A stretch of DNA of 64,000 nt from Hyphomicrobiales bacterium (GCA_900470155.1 UBZT01000007.1:290962-354961); one strand, 5' to 3'; shown: positions 9,245-18,969, counted from the first letter of the stretch. Notes: generated by a model not told the origin, from the sequence alone. Numbers and translations are program-made.

Positions 9245-10618
9245 ATGACCGCGCGTATCCTTGTTGTCGACGATATCCCTGCCAATGTGAAGCTGCTCGA
9301 GGCTCGGCTGATGGCCGAGTATTTCGAAGTGCTGACCGCGGACAATGGTCGTGACGCGCTCAATATCTGCGACAGCACGCAGGTGGACGTTATCCTGCTC
9401 GATATCATGATGCCGGAAATGGATGGGTTCGAGGTCTGCGAGCGATTGAAGTCCAATCCGCGCACCGCCCATATCCCTGTCGTCATGGTGACGGCACTCG
9501 ATCAGCCTTCCGACCGGGTTCGCGGCTTGAAAGCGGGTGCCGACGATTTCTTGACCAAGCCGGTCAACGACCTGCAACTGATCTCACGGGTGAAAAGTCT
9601 CGTCCGCCTGAAGACACTCGCCGACGAATTGCGGATCCGTTCCGACGAGACGCGCCACGCCGGCATCGAGGACGCACTGCGTCTGCATGACGGGCGTCTG
9701 GACGAACCTGCGCAGATCTTGCTGGTCGACAGCCGCGGCGCCTCTCAGGAGCGCATCATCAAATCCCTGAAGCCGATCGCCATGGTCAGCGCCATGTCGG
9801 ATCCTCAGGCTGCCGTGTTTGAGGCGTCCGAAAACGTCTTTGACCTTGTCATCGTCAACTGCAATCTCGATGACTACGATCCGTTGCGGCTTTGCTCGCA
9901 ACTGCGGTCGCTGGAGCGCACGCGTTTCATTCCGATCCTGCTGATCACCGAGCAGGGGGACGAGCAGATGATCATCCGGGCGCTCGATCTGGGCGTGAAT
10001 GACTATATCGTCAGGCCGCTTGATCCGAATGAACTGGTTGCCCGCACGCTGACCCAGGTACGCCGCAAGCGCATCAACGATCAGCTACGCAACAGCGTGC
10101 GCCAGACTGTGGAGCTGGCCGTCACGGACGGGCTCACGGGCCTTCACAATCGACGGTATCTCGACAACCACCTGCGGACGCTGTTTGCCCGCGCCATGGC
10201 GCGTGGAAGGCCGCTGACGCTTTGCATCACGGATATCGACCGCTTCAAACAGGTCAATGATGTTCACGGCCACGATGCGGGCGACGAGGTCCTGAAGGAA
10301 TTTGCCGGACGCATCCGTGGCACCGTGCGGGGCGCCGATCTCGCCTGCCGCTACGGAGGCGAGGAATTTGTCGTTGTCATGCCGGACACATCGGCCGAAG
10401 TCGCAACCGTGGTCGCCGAGCGCTTGCGCGGCATGATCGAAGCGCGGCCCTTCCAGCTTCGATCCGGCGAGAAGTCCCTGATGCTGACCGCGTCGATGGG
10501 TATCGCAACGATGGGGCCTGGCATCGTCACGCCTGAACAGCTCTTGAAACAGGCAGACCGGGCGCTTTACGAGGCAAAGAACTCGGGCCGCAATCGGGTA
10601 GTCGCCGCCGCTGCTTGA
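9245..10618 (+). CDS. pleD: Response regulator diguanylate cyclase PleD
   Basis: Makes cyclic di-GMP when phosphorylated and controls polar differentiation. 457 residues: receiver 1 (phospho-acceptor D53 in LLDIMMPEMD), a degenerate receiver 2 around residues 150-270 where LVIVNCNLDD replaces the phosphorylation site, and a C-terminal GGDEF domain with active site GGEEF at 371-375. The product-inhibition I-site RGAD sits five residues before the active site, so feedback control is likely intact. The start is the ATG at 9245 with an AAGGA Shine-Dalgarno; an in-frame upstream start inside divK is not credible. Co-transcribed with divK. Confidence 0.96.
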   Translation: MTARILVVDDIPANVKLLEARLMAEYFEVLTADNGRDALNICDSTQVDVILLDIMMPEMDGFEVCERLKSNPRTAHIPVVMVTALDQPSDRVRGLKAGADDFLTKPVNDLQLISRVKSLVRLKTLADELRIRSDETRHAGIEDALRLHDGRLDEPAQILLVDSRGASQERIIKSLKPIAMVSAMSDPQAAVFEASENVFDLVIVNCNLDDYDPLRLCSQLRSLERTRFIPILLITEQGDEQMIIRALDLGVNDYIVRPLDPNELVARTLTQVRRKRINDQLRNSVRQTVELAVTDGLTGLHNRRYLDNHLRTLFARAMARGRPLTLCITDIDRFKQVNDVHGHDAGDEVLKEFAGRIRGTVRGADLACRYGGEEFVVVMPDTSAEVATVVAERLRGMIEARPFQLRSGEKSLMLTASMGIATMGPGIVTPEQLLKQADRALYEAKNSGRNRVVAAAA

Positions 10619-11034
10619 GCAGATCGCGGAGGGCGGAAAATCCATTACTAAAATCAGGGTGTTGCGTTGGCCCTGCGGGTCGTCGATTATGCGCTTGTTC
10701 ACAGCTTTGTGGTCTGCCGTTCAACTGAGCAGACATTTCGAATGCTGATGGGATTTTGAGCAGTTACAAAGCCTACTTTCTGAAGGCCGACAACTATTAA
10801 TTTGCCCATAGTGTCCTCAAGGACACACTCCCGCGCGCCTTGTTCCGCGTTCCAGCTCAAACATATTATAAAAATTGGTGTGTATACGGCCGCTCCGCGT
10901 CGGGAGTATGTTGTTAATCGCGTTTCTGCGGGATTTAACTTCACCTATACTCAGGGAAACCTTGGTCAATGCCAAGTAAAAATTTTACTTTCATTGTCTT
11001 TCGCCCAGTCTATGCGCGATCCTTGATAGTTAAT
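10619..11034. other. Intergenic sequence after pleD without a supported gene
   Basis: About 415 bases of relatively AT-rich sequence. Open frames here (for example 10699-10944 minus) have no RBS or protein-like pattern. A small hairpin GTGTCC/GGACAC lies at 10811-10826. I see no clear terminator for pleD. Confidence 0.5.
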
Positions 11035-11073
11035 TTAACCATAATTGAATCGCTGACTGTCCCGCGGTTAATA
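11035..11073 (+). promoter_or_regulatory. Candidate promoter with CtrA-like box for the RNA gene
   Basis: TTGAAT (11045-11050), a 17-base spacer and TTAATA (11068-11073) resemble -35 and -10 elements. TTAA-N7-TGAA (11035-11049) differs by one base from the CtrA box TTAA-N7-TTAA and overlaps the -35, the usual position for CtrA activation. The match is short and could be chance in AT-rich DNA. Confidence 0.35.
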
Positions 11074-11079
11074 AAGTGT

Positions 11080-11297
11080 TGATTTTTTTCTCTAGTTGAG
11101 TGATTTTGACTGTGTGGAACAAAACCTCTCGAAGAGGTTCTTGATACCCCATGATGCTCAGGTCCGCCGCATCTCCTGGGTCGTGGGGTCGGTCGGTTGG
11201 TATGCAACGTCCAAAACGGTTCCTCGTGCCGTGTTTGTGTGCCGACCGACCCCCTTATCTAAAAACACCGGTCTCCGTGAGGAGGCCGGTGTTTTTA
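11080..11297 (+). ncRNA. Candidate structured small RNA between pleD and rpmG
   Basis: About 200 bases with strong secondary-structure potential, ending in a perfect intrinsic terminator. Elements in order: a 7-bp hairpin AACCTCT/AGAGGTT (11123-11139); a helix ACCCCATGA (11146-11154) with TCGTGGGGT (11181-11189); and a 12-bp helix GGGGTCGGTCGG (11185-11196) with CCGACCGACCCC (11242-11253). The last two share bases 11185-11189, so they are mutually exclusive in part. No credible ORF fits. rpmG has its own terminator further on, so this terminator needs a plus-strand transcript of its own. I do not recognise it as 6S, SRP, tmRNA or RNase P RNA. The 5' end is estimated. Confidence 0.5.
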
Positions 11298-11300
11298 TTT
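11261..11300 (+). terminator. Intrinsic terminator of the candidate RNA
   Basis: Stem 11266-11276 with 11281-11291 closed by a GTGA (GNRA) tetraloop; five A before and five T after extend the pairing. One G-T wobble is present. It could work in both directions but lies beyond the rpmG terminator for minus-strand transcripts. Confidence 0.85.
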
Positions 11301-11341
11301 TCAGCACATGGTCAATCGGCGGGCGCCAGTCAGCCCAAAAG

Positions 11342-11376
11342 AAAAAGGCGCGTCACTCGCGTGACACGCCTTTTTG
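11342..11376 (-). terminator. Terminator of rpmG
   Basis: On the minus strand, GGCGTGTCAC pairs with GTGACGCGCC around a four-base loop, flanked by AAAAA and TTTTT. It lies 18 bases beyond the rpmG stop. Confidence 0.85.
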
Positions 11377-11394
11377 AAAGGAAAAGATCAAGGC

Positions 11395-11562
11395 TTACTT
11401 GATCTTGGTTTCCTTGAACTCGACGTGCTTGCGCGCGATCGGGTCATACTTCGTCTTGTTCATCTTATCCGTCATCGTACGGCTGTTCTTCGTGGTAACG
11501 TAGAAGAAACCCGTGTCGGCCGTCGACAGAAGCTTGATCTTGATGGTTGTAGCCTTGGCCAT
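11395..11562 (-). CDS. rpmG: 50S ribosomal protein L33
   Basis: 55-residue basic ribosomal protein L33, a component of the large subunit near the E site. It begins [18 protein letters not shown] and ends [10 protein letters not shown], matching the proteobacterial L33 length and pattern. The cysteines of the zinc-binding paralogue are absent, so this is the C-minus form. A GCAGGA Shine-Dalgarno-like stretch precedes the ATG and a strong terminator follows. It is too short for most ORF cut-offs, so it is easily missed. It stands alone rather than next to rpmB. Confidence 0.95.
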   Translation of the reverse strand: MAKATTIKIKLLSTADTGFFYVTTKNSRTMTDKMNKTKYDPIARKHVEFKETKIK

Positions 11563-11658
11563 GGTCGTCCTGCCTCTAATAAACTAAGCCGTGGACGACT
11601 GAACGAGGCCCCCGGCAAATCTGGCGCGAAACTACAAATCGCGCCCGAAAAGTCAAGT

Positions 11659-12837
11659 CTATTTCGGGCTAAAAAGCCAACGCCCCAGGGAAACAACGAC
11701 ATAGAGGGCAAAGAAACCCGCTATTGCCCAGGCAAAACCGTCATTGCCGGAGATATCGATCGCCGCACCGATTGCCTGTGGACCGGCGACGGTCCCCACC
11801 GCGTAGCAGAAAACGAAGGCGGCATTGGCCGCTGCAAGGTCTGCGCCGGTGAGTCGTGAACCAAGATGACTGAGACCGATTGTGTAGAGCCCCGACACGC
11901 TGCCGCCCCAGAAAAGGAGGACTACGGCCATCAACTGCCAGTTTGATGACAACCAGGGGAGGGCGAGCGACCCGGCAAGGCCGATCATGGCCAGCGCCGA
12001 CAGCAACAGTCGGCGGTCCTTCATGCGGTCTGACAGAAGGCCGAGCGGGATCTGGAACACCATGTTGCCGATACCCATGACTGTCAGCAATAGCGCGGCC
12101 TGGGTCTCTGTGAAGCCGGTGCGCGTGGCGTAAATCGGAAACAACGATAGCCCGCCTGCTTCGACAGCGCCAAAGACGAAGACCGCCACCGTCGCGCTCG
12201 GCACCAGGAAGATATAGCGCAGGAAATGGCGCTCGGGCTTTTCGTCCAGGATGGGGCTTTCGTTACGGGCGATGTAGATCGGGATTGCCGCCGCCAGGAT
12301 GGCAATCGCGCCAATGAGGAAGGGCAGTAGACCATCGCTGCCGATCACAGAGAAGAGCAGGGGGCCTGATGCAAAGCCAACGGCGAGAACTGTTGCATAG
12401 ATGCCGAGGACCAGCCCACGGCGCCTCTGCGGGGCGGCGGCGTTGATCCAGAATTCCGACAGGATGAACAGTGTCGTCGTCGTACCATGGAAGACCAGCC
12501 GCAGAGGGAACCACATCCAGAACTGTTCGGCATAATAGAAGCCGACGGCGCTGATGGCGGCCAGCACGACGGCCCAGAGCATGGTTCGCGCGACGCCGAA
12601 CGCATGTGCCATCTTGGTCGAGATCGGCGCAGCGATCATCGCCGCAATGCCGGCCATGGCCGAGTTGAACCCGATCATCGTTGAGGAGATGCCACGTTTT
12701 TCCAGGATGATGCTGAGCAGCGGCAGACCCAGTCCAATGGCGATGCCGACGGCAGAAATTGCGGAGATTGCAGCAAACAGCGACGGCCAGTGTATATCGT
12801 CGCGATGGCCGTTTAGCCCGTTCGTCTGCTCAGACAT
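11659..12837 (-). CDS. MFS transporter
   Basis: Major facilitator superfamily permease of 392 residues with about 12 hydrophobic helices. The conserved loop-2/3-type basic motif appears near ISTKMAHAFG and again at LGLLSDRMKDRR, the usual duplicated MFS pattern. The N-terminal tail is hydrophilic and cytoplasmic. It resembles the YcaD-like group of MFS proteins, but the substrate cannot be told from sequence. It is monocistronic as far as I can see, read towards rpmG, with a 283-base spacer upstream to the DUF983 gene. Confidence 0.85.
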   Translation of the reverse strand: MSEQTNGLNGHRDDIHWPSLFAAISAISAVGIAIGLGLPLLSIILEKRGISSTMIGFNSAMAGIAAMIAAPISTKMAHAFGVARTMLWAVVLAAISAVGFYYAEQFWMWFPLRLVFHGTTTTLFILSEFWINAAAPQRRRGLVLGIYATVLAVGFASGPLLFSVIGSDGLLPFLIGAIAILAAAIPIYIARNESPILDEKPERHFLRYIFLVPSATVAVFVFGAVEAGGLSLFPIYATRTGFTETQAALLLTVMGIGNMVFQIPLGLLSDRMKDRRLLLSALAMIGLAGSLALPWLSSNWQLMAVVLLFWGGSVSGLYTIGLSHLGSRLTGADLAAANAAFVFCYAVGTVAGPQAIGAAIDISGNDGFAWAIAGFFALYVVVSLGRWLFSPK

Positions 12838-13120
12838 GCAGCGCCCTCAGGCAAAAACAGCAGACTGCGCGGCAGGAATACGAAGGAATGTCCGGGTTGG
12901 GCAACAGGGAATGGGGCATGTCGAATGGCATTGGTGCGTATCTATCTCCCAGGATGTCCATAAGGACTGCGACATGTTCAGACTGCAAATCGCGCGCAAG
13001 TCAAGTGGCCGAAACCCCGTCCGCCAGAGCGAATCGGGTTCAGACGGCGGCGAGTTTTGTTTCTATCGGTAAACACAGGCATAAGATTAAAGCTAATGTG
13101 ACGACGCGGCTGAGGGACCT

Positions 13121-13633
13121 TCAATCCCCGTGCGCCGGACCGATCTCTTCGACTTCGTCCTCGCGTCCGCTGAACCCGTGCATCTTCAGCGCCCATTGCA
13201 GGCCGACAACTCCGCCCTTGATCGGCTGCAGGCTGAGCAGCGAGGCAATCACCCCGATAGGGGCCCAGATGGCGAAATGCACCCAACCGGGCGCTGGAAA
13301 CGCGAGATCTGTCAGCATGAAACCACCGACCAGCACGTGGCCGAGTACCAGGATCACCAGATAGGCAGGCAGGTCGTCGGCCCGGTGATGATGATAGGCC
13401 TCGCCACAGGCAGCGCAATTGTCCACGACCTTCAGATACTTGCGAAACAGCTTTCCCGAACCGCAAGCCGGGCAATTGTTCAGCATGCCGCGTTTGATCG
13501 AGCGGCCGAGCGGCCGGTCAACCTGAGCGCCACCCCCGTATTGGGCTGTGCCCTCCGTCGGCTTGCCATTCGCCTGGGCCGCGTCCAGTGGGTTCAATGT
13601 CATGTCCGTCATCTCCGTGGTGACAGCTGTCAC
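13121..13633 (-). CDS. DUF983 zinc-ribbon membrane protein
   Basis: 170-residue protein with a zinc ribbon (CPACGSGKLF then NCAACGEAYHHH) followed by two hydrophobic helices, the DUF983 architecture common in alphaproteobacteria. Function is unknown. The likely start is a GTG at 13633 that overlaps the rnr stop in GTGA, indicating translational coupling to rnr; an ATG seven codons later is the alternative. The topA-rnr-DUF983 order suggests one transcript. Confidence 0.85.
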   Translation of the reverse strand: MTAVTTEMTDMTLNPLDAAQANGKPTEGTAQYGGGAQVDRPLGRSIKRGMLNNCPACGSGKLFRKYLKVVDNCAACGEAYHHHRADDLPAYLVILVLGHVLVGGFMLTDLAFPAPGWVHFAIWAPIGVIASLLSLQPIKGGVVGLQWALKMHGFSGREDEVEEIGPAHGD

Positions 13634-16002
13634 CGTCTGGGGCGATTGGGTCGTGTTCCGGGTTTTTTCCCGCCCGGGCGGCCGGATCTCTGGCCCGACT
13701 TGTGGAAAGACCGGGTGCCGACCGGCAGCTTTCGGCCTTCGCTGAGCATTTCGAACCGCAAGGCGCCGGCAAGCGGAGCCGCTTCCGCCAGCTTTACTTC
13801 GACGCTGTCGCCGAGCTGGTAGCCGAGACTGGTCCTTTCGCCGACCAGCGCCTGATGCGCTTCATCGTAGATATAGTAGTCGCGGCCCAGCGTGGACACC
13901 GGCACGAAGCCGTCCGCGCCAAATTGCGGCAGGCTGATGAACAGGCCGGCCTTGGTCACGCCGGAAACCCGGCCATCGAATTCTTCGCCGATCCGGCCGG
14001 CGAGATGATGCGCGATCAGCCGGTTGATCGTGTCGCGTTCGGCTGCCATGGCACGCCGCTCGAAGGTCGAGATCTCGGCGGCGATATCGTCGAGACTTGC
14101 CTCTTCCTCCGGTGTGATGCCGCCTTCGCCAAGTCCCAGCGACCCGACCAGCGCCCGATGCACGATCAAGTCGGCATAGCGGCGGATCGGCGAGGTGAAG
14201 TGGGCGTATTTCAGCAGGTTGAGACCAAAATGGCCGATATTCTCAGGGCTATAGATCGCCTGGCTCTGGCTGCGCAGCACCATCTCGTTGACCATGATCT
14301 GGTGTGGCGTATCGACCGCCTTGGCCAGGATGCCGTTGAACGAGTTGGAGCGCAGATTGCCGCCCTTCACCAGCGAGAAGCCGATCGTCGCCAGGAACTC
14401 GCGCAGCACCTCCTGCTTGGAGAGCGTCGGCGCGTCATGGATGCGGTAGACCAGCGGCTGGCGCTTTGTTTCCAGCGTTTCTGCCGCCGCAACATTGGCC
14501 TGAATCATCATTTCTTCGATCAGCTTGTGCGCATCGAGCCGTTCGGGAACATGCACACGGTCGACGGTGCCGTCTTCCTTGAGGATGATCTTGCGCTCCG
14601 GCATGTCGAGTTCGAGCGGCTGGCGCCGGTCTCGCCCGCGTTTCAGGGTCGCATAGGCTGCCCATAGCGGCTTCAGGATGGGCTCGAGCAGCGGCCCGGC
14701 CTTATCATCAGGTTTGCCGTCGATCGCTGCCTGCGCCTGCTGGTAGGAGAGCTTGGCCGCACTCTTCATCATGATGCGATGGAACGTATGGCCCGCCTTG
14801 CGTCCCTCGTGCGAAAAGACCATGCGCACCGCAAGAGCCGGACGATCGACGCCTTCGCGCAGCGAGCAGAGATCGTTGGAAATGCGCTCGGGCAGCATTG
14901 GCACGACGCGATCGGGAAAATAGACCGAATTGCCGCGCTTCAGCGCCTCGCGGTCGAGCGCCGATTTCGGCCGCACGTAATAGGAAACATCGGCAATCGC
15001 CACCGTGACGATCACGCCGCCCGGATTGTCCGGTGAAGGATCCGGCTCCGCATAGACCGCATCGTCGTGATCCTTGGCATCGGCCGGATCGATGGTTATC
15101 AGCGGCACATCGCGCCAGTCCTCGCGATGCGACATCGAGGCGGGTTTAGCCTCTTCGGCTTCGGCAATGACCGATTGCGGAAAGATATAGGGAATGCCAT
15201 GCGCATGAATGGCGATCATCGAGATTGCCTTTTCCGTGGCGACCGAACCAACCACGTTCAGCACGCGGGCGCGTGTCAGGCCGAAACGGCTGGAGCGCGC
15301 GACCTCGACTTCGACCAGATCGCCGTCCTTGGCCTCGCCAAGATCCGCCGCATCGATCTGCAATTCTTCGCCACGCCGTTCGATCGGCATCAGGCGCGCG
15401 CCGCCGTCTGCCATGGCGCGCACGACACCGAGCAGGGCTCCGCGCTGTTTGTCGATGATCTTGATGACACGGGCTGTATAGGCTGGGCCGGCCCGGTCCT
15501 TGGACGGGAAGATCTTCGCCAGCACCCGGTCGCCAAGTCCGCCGACCGGTGACTTGCCCTTGGAGCGGTCGCTGCTCGACTGTCGGATGGACACCGCTGG
15601 TGCGGCGCCAAGCTCTTCCGGCCATTCCGCCGGTCTGCCGATCAGGTCGCCATCCTTGTCGCGCGTGGTGATGTCGAGGACAGTCACGGGTGGCAGGGCA
15701 CCGGGACGCGCCAGCGTCTTGCGGTTCTTGGTCAGCATGCCGTCGTTTTCGAGATCCTTCAGCGCCTGCTTAAGCTCCACGCGCTGCTCGCCCTTGAGGC
15801 CGAACGCCTTGGCGATCTCGCGCTTGGAGGCCCGATCAGGGTTGTCGGTGATGAACTGCATCAGAACATCGCGTGGCGGCACCTCGCCATGGATGATCAC
15901 GGGCTTGTCCGGCACGGCTCCGGCTGCCGCATTGGCCGCCCGCCGAGCCTTGCGATTGGCGGGACCGGTCGAGTGGCCATGTTCAGGCGGCAGTTTGGTC
16001 AA
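13630..16002 (-). CDS. rnr: Ribonuclease R
   Basis: Processive 3'-5' exoribonuclease of the RNB family that degrades structured RNA and works in trans-translation and cold response. 790 residues: an N-terminal winged-helix region (SKREIAKAFGL), cold-shock-type RNA-binding domains, the RNB catalytic core with DPADAKDHDDAV (about residues 303-315) and PERISNDLCSL, an S1 domain near 640-720 (GRVSGVTKAGLF) and a basic tail rich in K/R/P/G. The start is a TTG two bases after the topA stop, preceded by a weak purine tract; no earlier ATG fits. The two genes are therefore probably coupled. Confidence 0.94.
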   Translation of the reverse strand: MTKLPPEHGHSTGPANRKARRAANAAAGAVPDKPVIIHGEVPPRDVLMQFITDNPDRASKREIAKAFGLKGEQRVELKQALKDLENDGMLTKNRKTLARPGALPPVTVLDITTRDKDGDLIGRPAEWPEELGAAPAVSIRQSSSDRSKGKSPVGGLGDRVLAKIFPSKDRAGPAYTARVIKIIDKQRGALLGVVRAMADGGARLMPIERRGEELQIDAADLGEAKDGDLVEVEVARSSRFGLTRARVLNVVGSVATEKAISMIAIHAHGIPYIFPQSVIAEAEEAKPASMSHREDWRDVPLITIDPADAKDHDDAVYAEPDPSPDNPGGVIVTVAIADVSYYVRPKSALDREALKRGNSVYFPDRVVPMLPERISNDLCSLREGVDRPALAVRMVFSHEGRKAGHTFHRIMMKSAAKLSYQQAQAAIDGKPDDKAGPLLEPILKPLWAAYATLKRGRDRRQPLELDMPERKIILKEDGTVDRVHVPERLDAHKLIEEMMIQANVAAAETLETKRQPLVYRIHDAPTLSKQEVLREFLATIGFSLVKGGNLRSNSFNGILAKAVDTPHQIMVNEMVLRSQSQAIYSPENIGHFGLNLLKYAHFTSPIRRYADLIVHRALVGSLGLGEGGITPEEEASLDDIAAEISTFERRAMAAERDTINRLIAHHLAGRIGEEFDGRVSGVTKAGLFISLPQFGADGFVPVSTLGRDYYIYDEAHQALVGERTSLGYQLGDSVEVKLAEAAPLAGALRFEMLSEGRKLPVGTRSFHKSGQRSGRPGGKKPGTRPNRPRR

Positions 16003-16004
16003 TG

Positions 16005-18698
16005 TCAGCTCTTCTTCGTTTTGCTGGCCGCCTTGGCCTTCGGCTTGGCGGCAGATGTCTTCTTCGGCTTGGTCTCGGCGCCATCGGCAGCCTTCGCCTT
16101 GGTGGTTTTGGTCGTTTTGGCTGCGGTCTTGGTACCCGCTTTGGCCGGTGCCTTCTTTGCCTTGGCCTTGCCGCCGCCATCCTTGGCAATGCGTTCGGCG
16201 ATCAGAAGCAGCGCTTCTTCGACCGTGACCGCCTGCGGCTCCTTACCCTTCGGCAGCGTGGCGTTGACCTTGCCCCAGTTCACGTAAGGACCATAACGTC
16301 CCTCGCGAACCGTCATCGCGCCGCCATCGGGATGGTCGCCCAGTTCCTTCAGGGCGACGGCGGCGGCTCGTCCGCCCGGTCCCTTACTCTGCTTTTCAGC
16401 CAGAACTGTGACCGCACGATTGAGGCCGATGGTGAACACGTCCTCGATGCTCTCGACATTGGCATAGGTGCCTTCATGCAGGATGAACGGCCCGTAGCGG
16501 CCGAGGCCGGCCGAAATCAACTTGCCGCTTTCCGGATGCAGGCCCACCTCGCGCGGCAGGGCAAGCAGTGACTGCGCCTTGTCGAAATCGATGTCTGCCG
16601 GAGACCAGCCCTTGGGCAGCGAGGAGCGTTTGGCTTCCTTGCCGTCGCCACGCTGGACATAGGGCCCAAACCGGCCGGACCGCAGCGAAATCTCTTCTTC
16701 GGTGACGGGATCCTTGCCGAGAGCCTTCGGCTCGTTGCTGCCGGCTTCTGCTTCCGCGCCGTTTTCGGAAGAAAGCTGACGGGTGAAGTTGCATTCCGGA
16801 TAGTTCGAGCAGCCGACAAAGGCGCCGTACTTGCCGAGCTTGAGCGACAGGTTCCCTGTGCCGCAGACCTGGCAGATACGCGGATCCGAGCCGTCCTCGC
16901 GCTTCGGGAACACCAGCGGCGCCAGCGCTTCGTTCAGGGCGTCCAGAACATTGGTGACACGCAGTTCCTTGGTGTCTTCGATCTGGCCGAAGAAATTCGT
17001 CCAGAAGTCGCGCAGAACGTCCTTCCAGTTGAGCTCGCCGGCTGAAATCTTGTCGAGCTTCTCTTCCAGATCCGCCGTGAAGTCGTATTCGACATAGCGC
17101 GTGAAGAAGCTTTCGAGGAAAGCCGTCACCAGCCGGCCTTTGGAATGCGGGATCAGCTTGCGCTTGTCGATGATGACATATTCGCGGTCGGACAGTGTCT
17201 TCAGCGTCGCGGCATAGGTGGACGGACGGCCGATGCCGAGTTCTTCCATCTTCTTGATCAGCGAGGCTTCCGAATAACGCGGCGGCGGTTCGGTAAAGTG
17301 CTGGCTGGCATTGACCTTCTGCTTGGCCAAGGCCTCGCGCGCATTGATCTCCGGCAGGCGGCCATCCTCGTCGTCGCCATCCTCGACGGGTTCGCCCTCT
17401 TCTTTTTGGTCGGTATAGGCGGCGATGAAACCATCGAAACGAATGACGGAACCGACGGCGCGCAGGCCGGCCTTTTCGCCATTGTTGTCGGCAAGGATCT
17501 CGACAGTGGTGCGCTCGATTTCAGCCGACGCCATCTGGCTGGCGATACCGCGCTTCCAGATCAGGTCATAGAGCTTCAACTGGTCAGCATCGAGGAAACG
17601 ACGGACCTTGTCCGGCGACCGGCTGAACTCGGTCGGACGAATGGCTTCGTGCGCTTCCTGGGCATTTTTTGCCTTGGTCGAATACAACCGCGGCTTTTCC
17701 GGCACGTAACGCGGGCCGAACTGGTCGGCAACGGCGGCGCGGGCGGCATCGATCGCCTCCGGCGCCATCTGCACGCCATCGGTACGCATATAGGTGATCA
17801 GACCAACAGTCTCGCCGCCGATGTCGATGCCTTCATAGAGCTTCTGCGCGATCTGCATCGTTCGCGAAGCCGAGTAGCCGAGTTTGGATGATGCGGCCTG
17901 CTGCAGGGTCGAGGTCGTAAATGGAGCGCCCGGATTGCGCTTGACCGGTTTGGCTTCGACGCTGTCCACGGCGTAACGCGCGCCCTCGAGCAGCGCCTTG
18001 ATCGTCGCGGCCTGATCGCCATTGGTGACCGAATTGCGCTGGATGCGCTTACCGAGATGCGAAACCAGCTTGGCCTCGAATTCGTCGCCGCGCGGCGTCT
18101 TCAAGAGCGCAGATATGTTCCAGTATTCTTCGGCAACGAAACGTTCGATCTCGTTTTCACGGTCGCAGACCAGGCGCAACGCCACCGACTGGACGCGGCC
18201 GGCCGAACGGGCGCCGGGCAACTTGCGCCAGAGAACCGGAGACAGATTGAAGCCGACGAGATAGTCGAGCGCGCGGCGGGCCAGATAGGCATCGACCAGC
18301 GGTGTATCGATATCGCGCGGATTGGCCATGGCATCGAGCACGGCCTTTTTCGTGATCGCGTTGAAAACGACGCGCTTGACCGGCTTGTCGCCGATCACCT
18401 TCTTCTTTTTCAGAAGGTCCAGCACATGCCAGGAAATCGCTTCGCCTTCGCGATCCGGGTCGGTTGCGAGAAACAGTCCGTCGGCGGATTTCACCGCATC
18501 GGCGATGTCCTTCATCCGCTTGGCCGACGCCGTGTCCACTTCCCAAAGCATTTCGAAGTCGTTGTCGGGAAGCACCGATCCGTCCTTGGCCGGCAGATCG
18601 CGCACATGGCCGAACGAAGCGAGCACTTTATACCCCGGTCCGAGGTATTTGTTGATCGTCTTGGCTTTGGCCGGGGATTCTACAACTACGACGTTCAT
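16005..18698 (-). CDS. topA: DNA topoisomerase I
   Basis: Type IA topoisomerase that relaxes negative supercoils. 897 residues: Toprim domain from the start (VVVVESPAKA, DPDREGEAISWH), active-site Tyr303 in ITYMRTDG, then a C-terminal zinc ribbon with CQVCGTG and CSNYPEC pairs and topoisomerase C-terminal repeats (FGPYVQ, YGPFIL, YGPYVN). The last about 55 residues are a Lys/Ala-rich tail of the histone H1-like type, expected to be disordered and to bind DNA. Begins a run with rnr and DUF983. A 270-base spacer separates it from the small divergent gene. Confidence 0.97.
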   Translation of the reverse strand: MNVVVVESPAKAKTINKYLGPGYKVLASFGHVRDLPAKDGSVLPDNDFEMLWEVDTASAKRMKDIADAVKSADGLFLATDPDREGEAISWHVLDLLKKKKVIGDKPVKRVVFNAITKKAVLDAMANPRDIDTPLVDAYLARRALDYLVGFNLSPVLWRKLPGARSAGRVQSVALRLVCDRENEIERFVAEEYWNISALLKTPRGDEFEAKLVSHLGKRIQRNSVTNGDQAATIKALLEGARYAVDSVEAKPVKRNPGAPFTTSTLQQAASSKLGYSASRTMQIAQKLYEGIDIGGETVGLITYMRTDGVQMAPEAIDAARAAVADQFGPRYVPEKPRLYSTKAKNAQEAHEAIRPTEFSRSPDKVRRFLDADQLKLYDLIWKRGIASQMASAEIERTTVEILADNNGEKAGLRAVGSVIRFDGFIAAYTDQKEEGEPVEDGDDEDGRLPEINAREALAKQKVNASQHFTEPPPRYSEASLIKKMEELGIGRPSTYAATLKTLSDREYVIIDKRKLIPHSKGRLVTAFLESFFTRYVEYDFTADLEEKLDKISAGELNWKDVLRDFWTNFFGQIEDTKELRVTNVLDALNEALAPLVFPKREDGSDPRICQVCGTGNLSLKLGKYGAFVGCSNYPECNFTRQLSSENGAEAEAGSNEPKALGKDPVTEEEISLRSGRFGPYVQRGDGKEAKRSSLPKGWSPADIDFDKAQSLLALPREVGLHPESGKLISAGLGRYGPFILHEGTYANVESIEDVFTIGLNRAVTVLAEKQSKGPGGRAAAVALKELGDHPDGGAMTVREGRYGPYVNWGKVNATLPKGKEPQAVTVEEALLLIAERIAKDGGGKAKAKKAPAKAGTKTAAKTTKTTKAKAADGAETKPKKTSAAKPKAKAASKTKKS

Positions 18699-18969
18699 TG
18701 CTTCTTTGCGCCTTCATCAGTGCTCTCAATCGGCAGCACAGTGCCTCGGCTTTGGAATACCGATTTTCCGACATGGAGGTCGAAAGCGCTGCGGTCAAGG
18801 GGCAAAGTCGATTTTCCGCGTTTGCAACGCGATGCAACCAATGAGAGTTTTGCGGCAATTTGCAATTTTTAAGAATTGCGCTATCGTGCATCTATGGGAA
18901 CGAAGACGGCCTGTCAGCGACAGCGTCTGCAACTGTGAGCAATGTAGGATGGCAAGAGAGCCGATCGGT

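Noticed and set aside
10699..10944. 81-codon minus-strand open frame after pleD
   Set aside because: No Shine-Dalgarno, mixed composition and no recognisable pattern.
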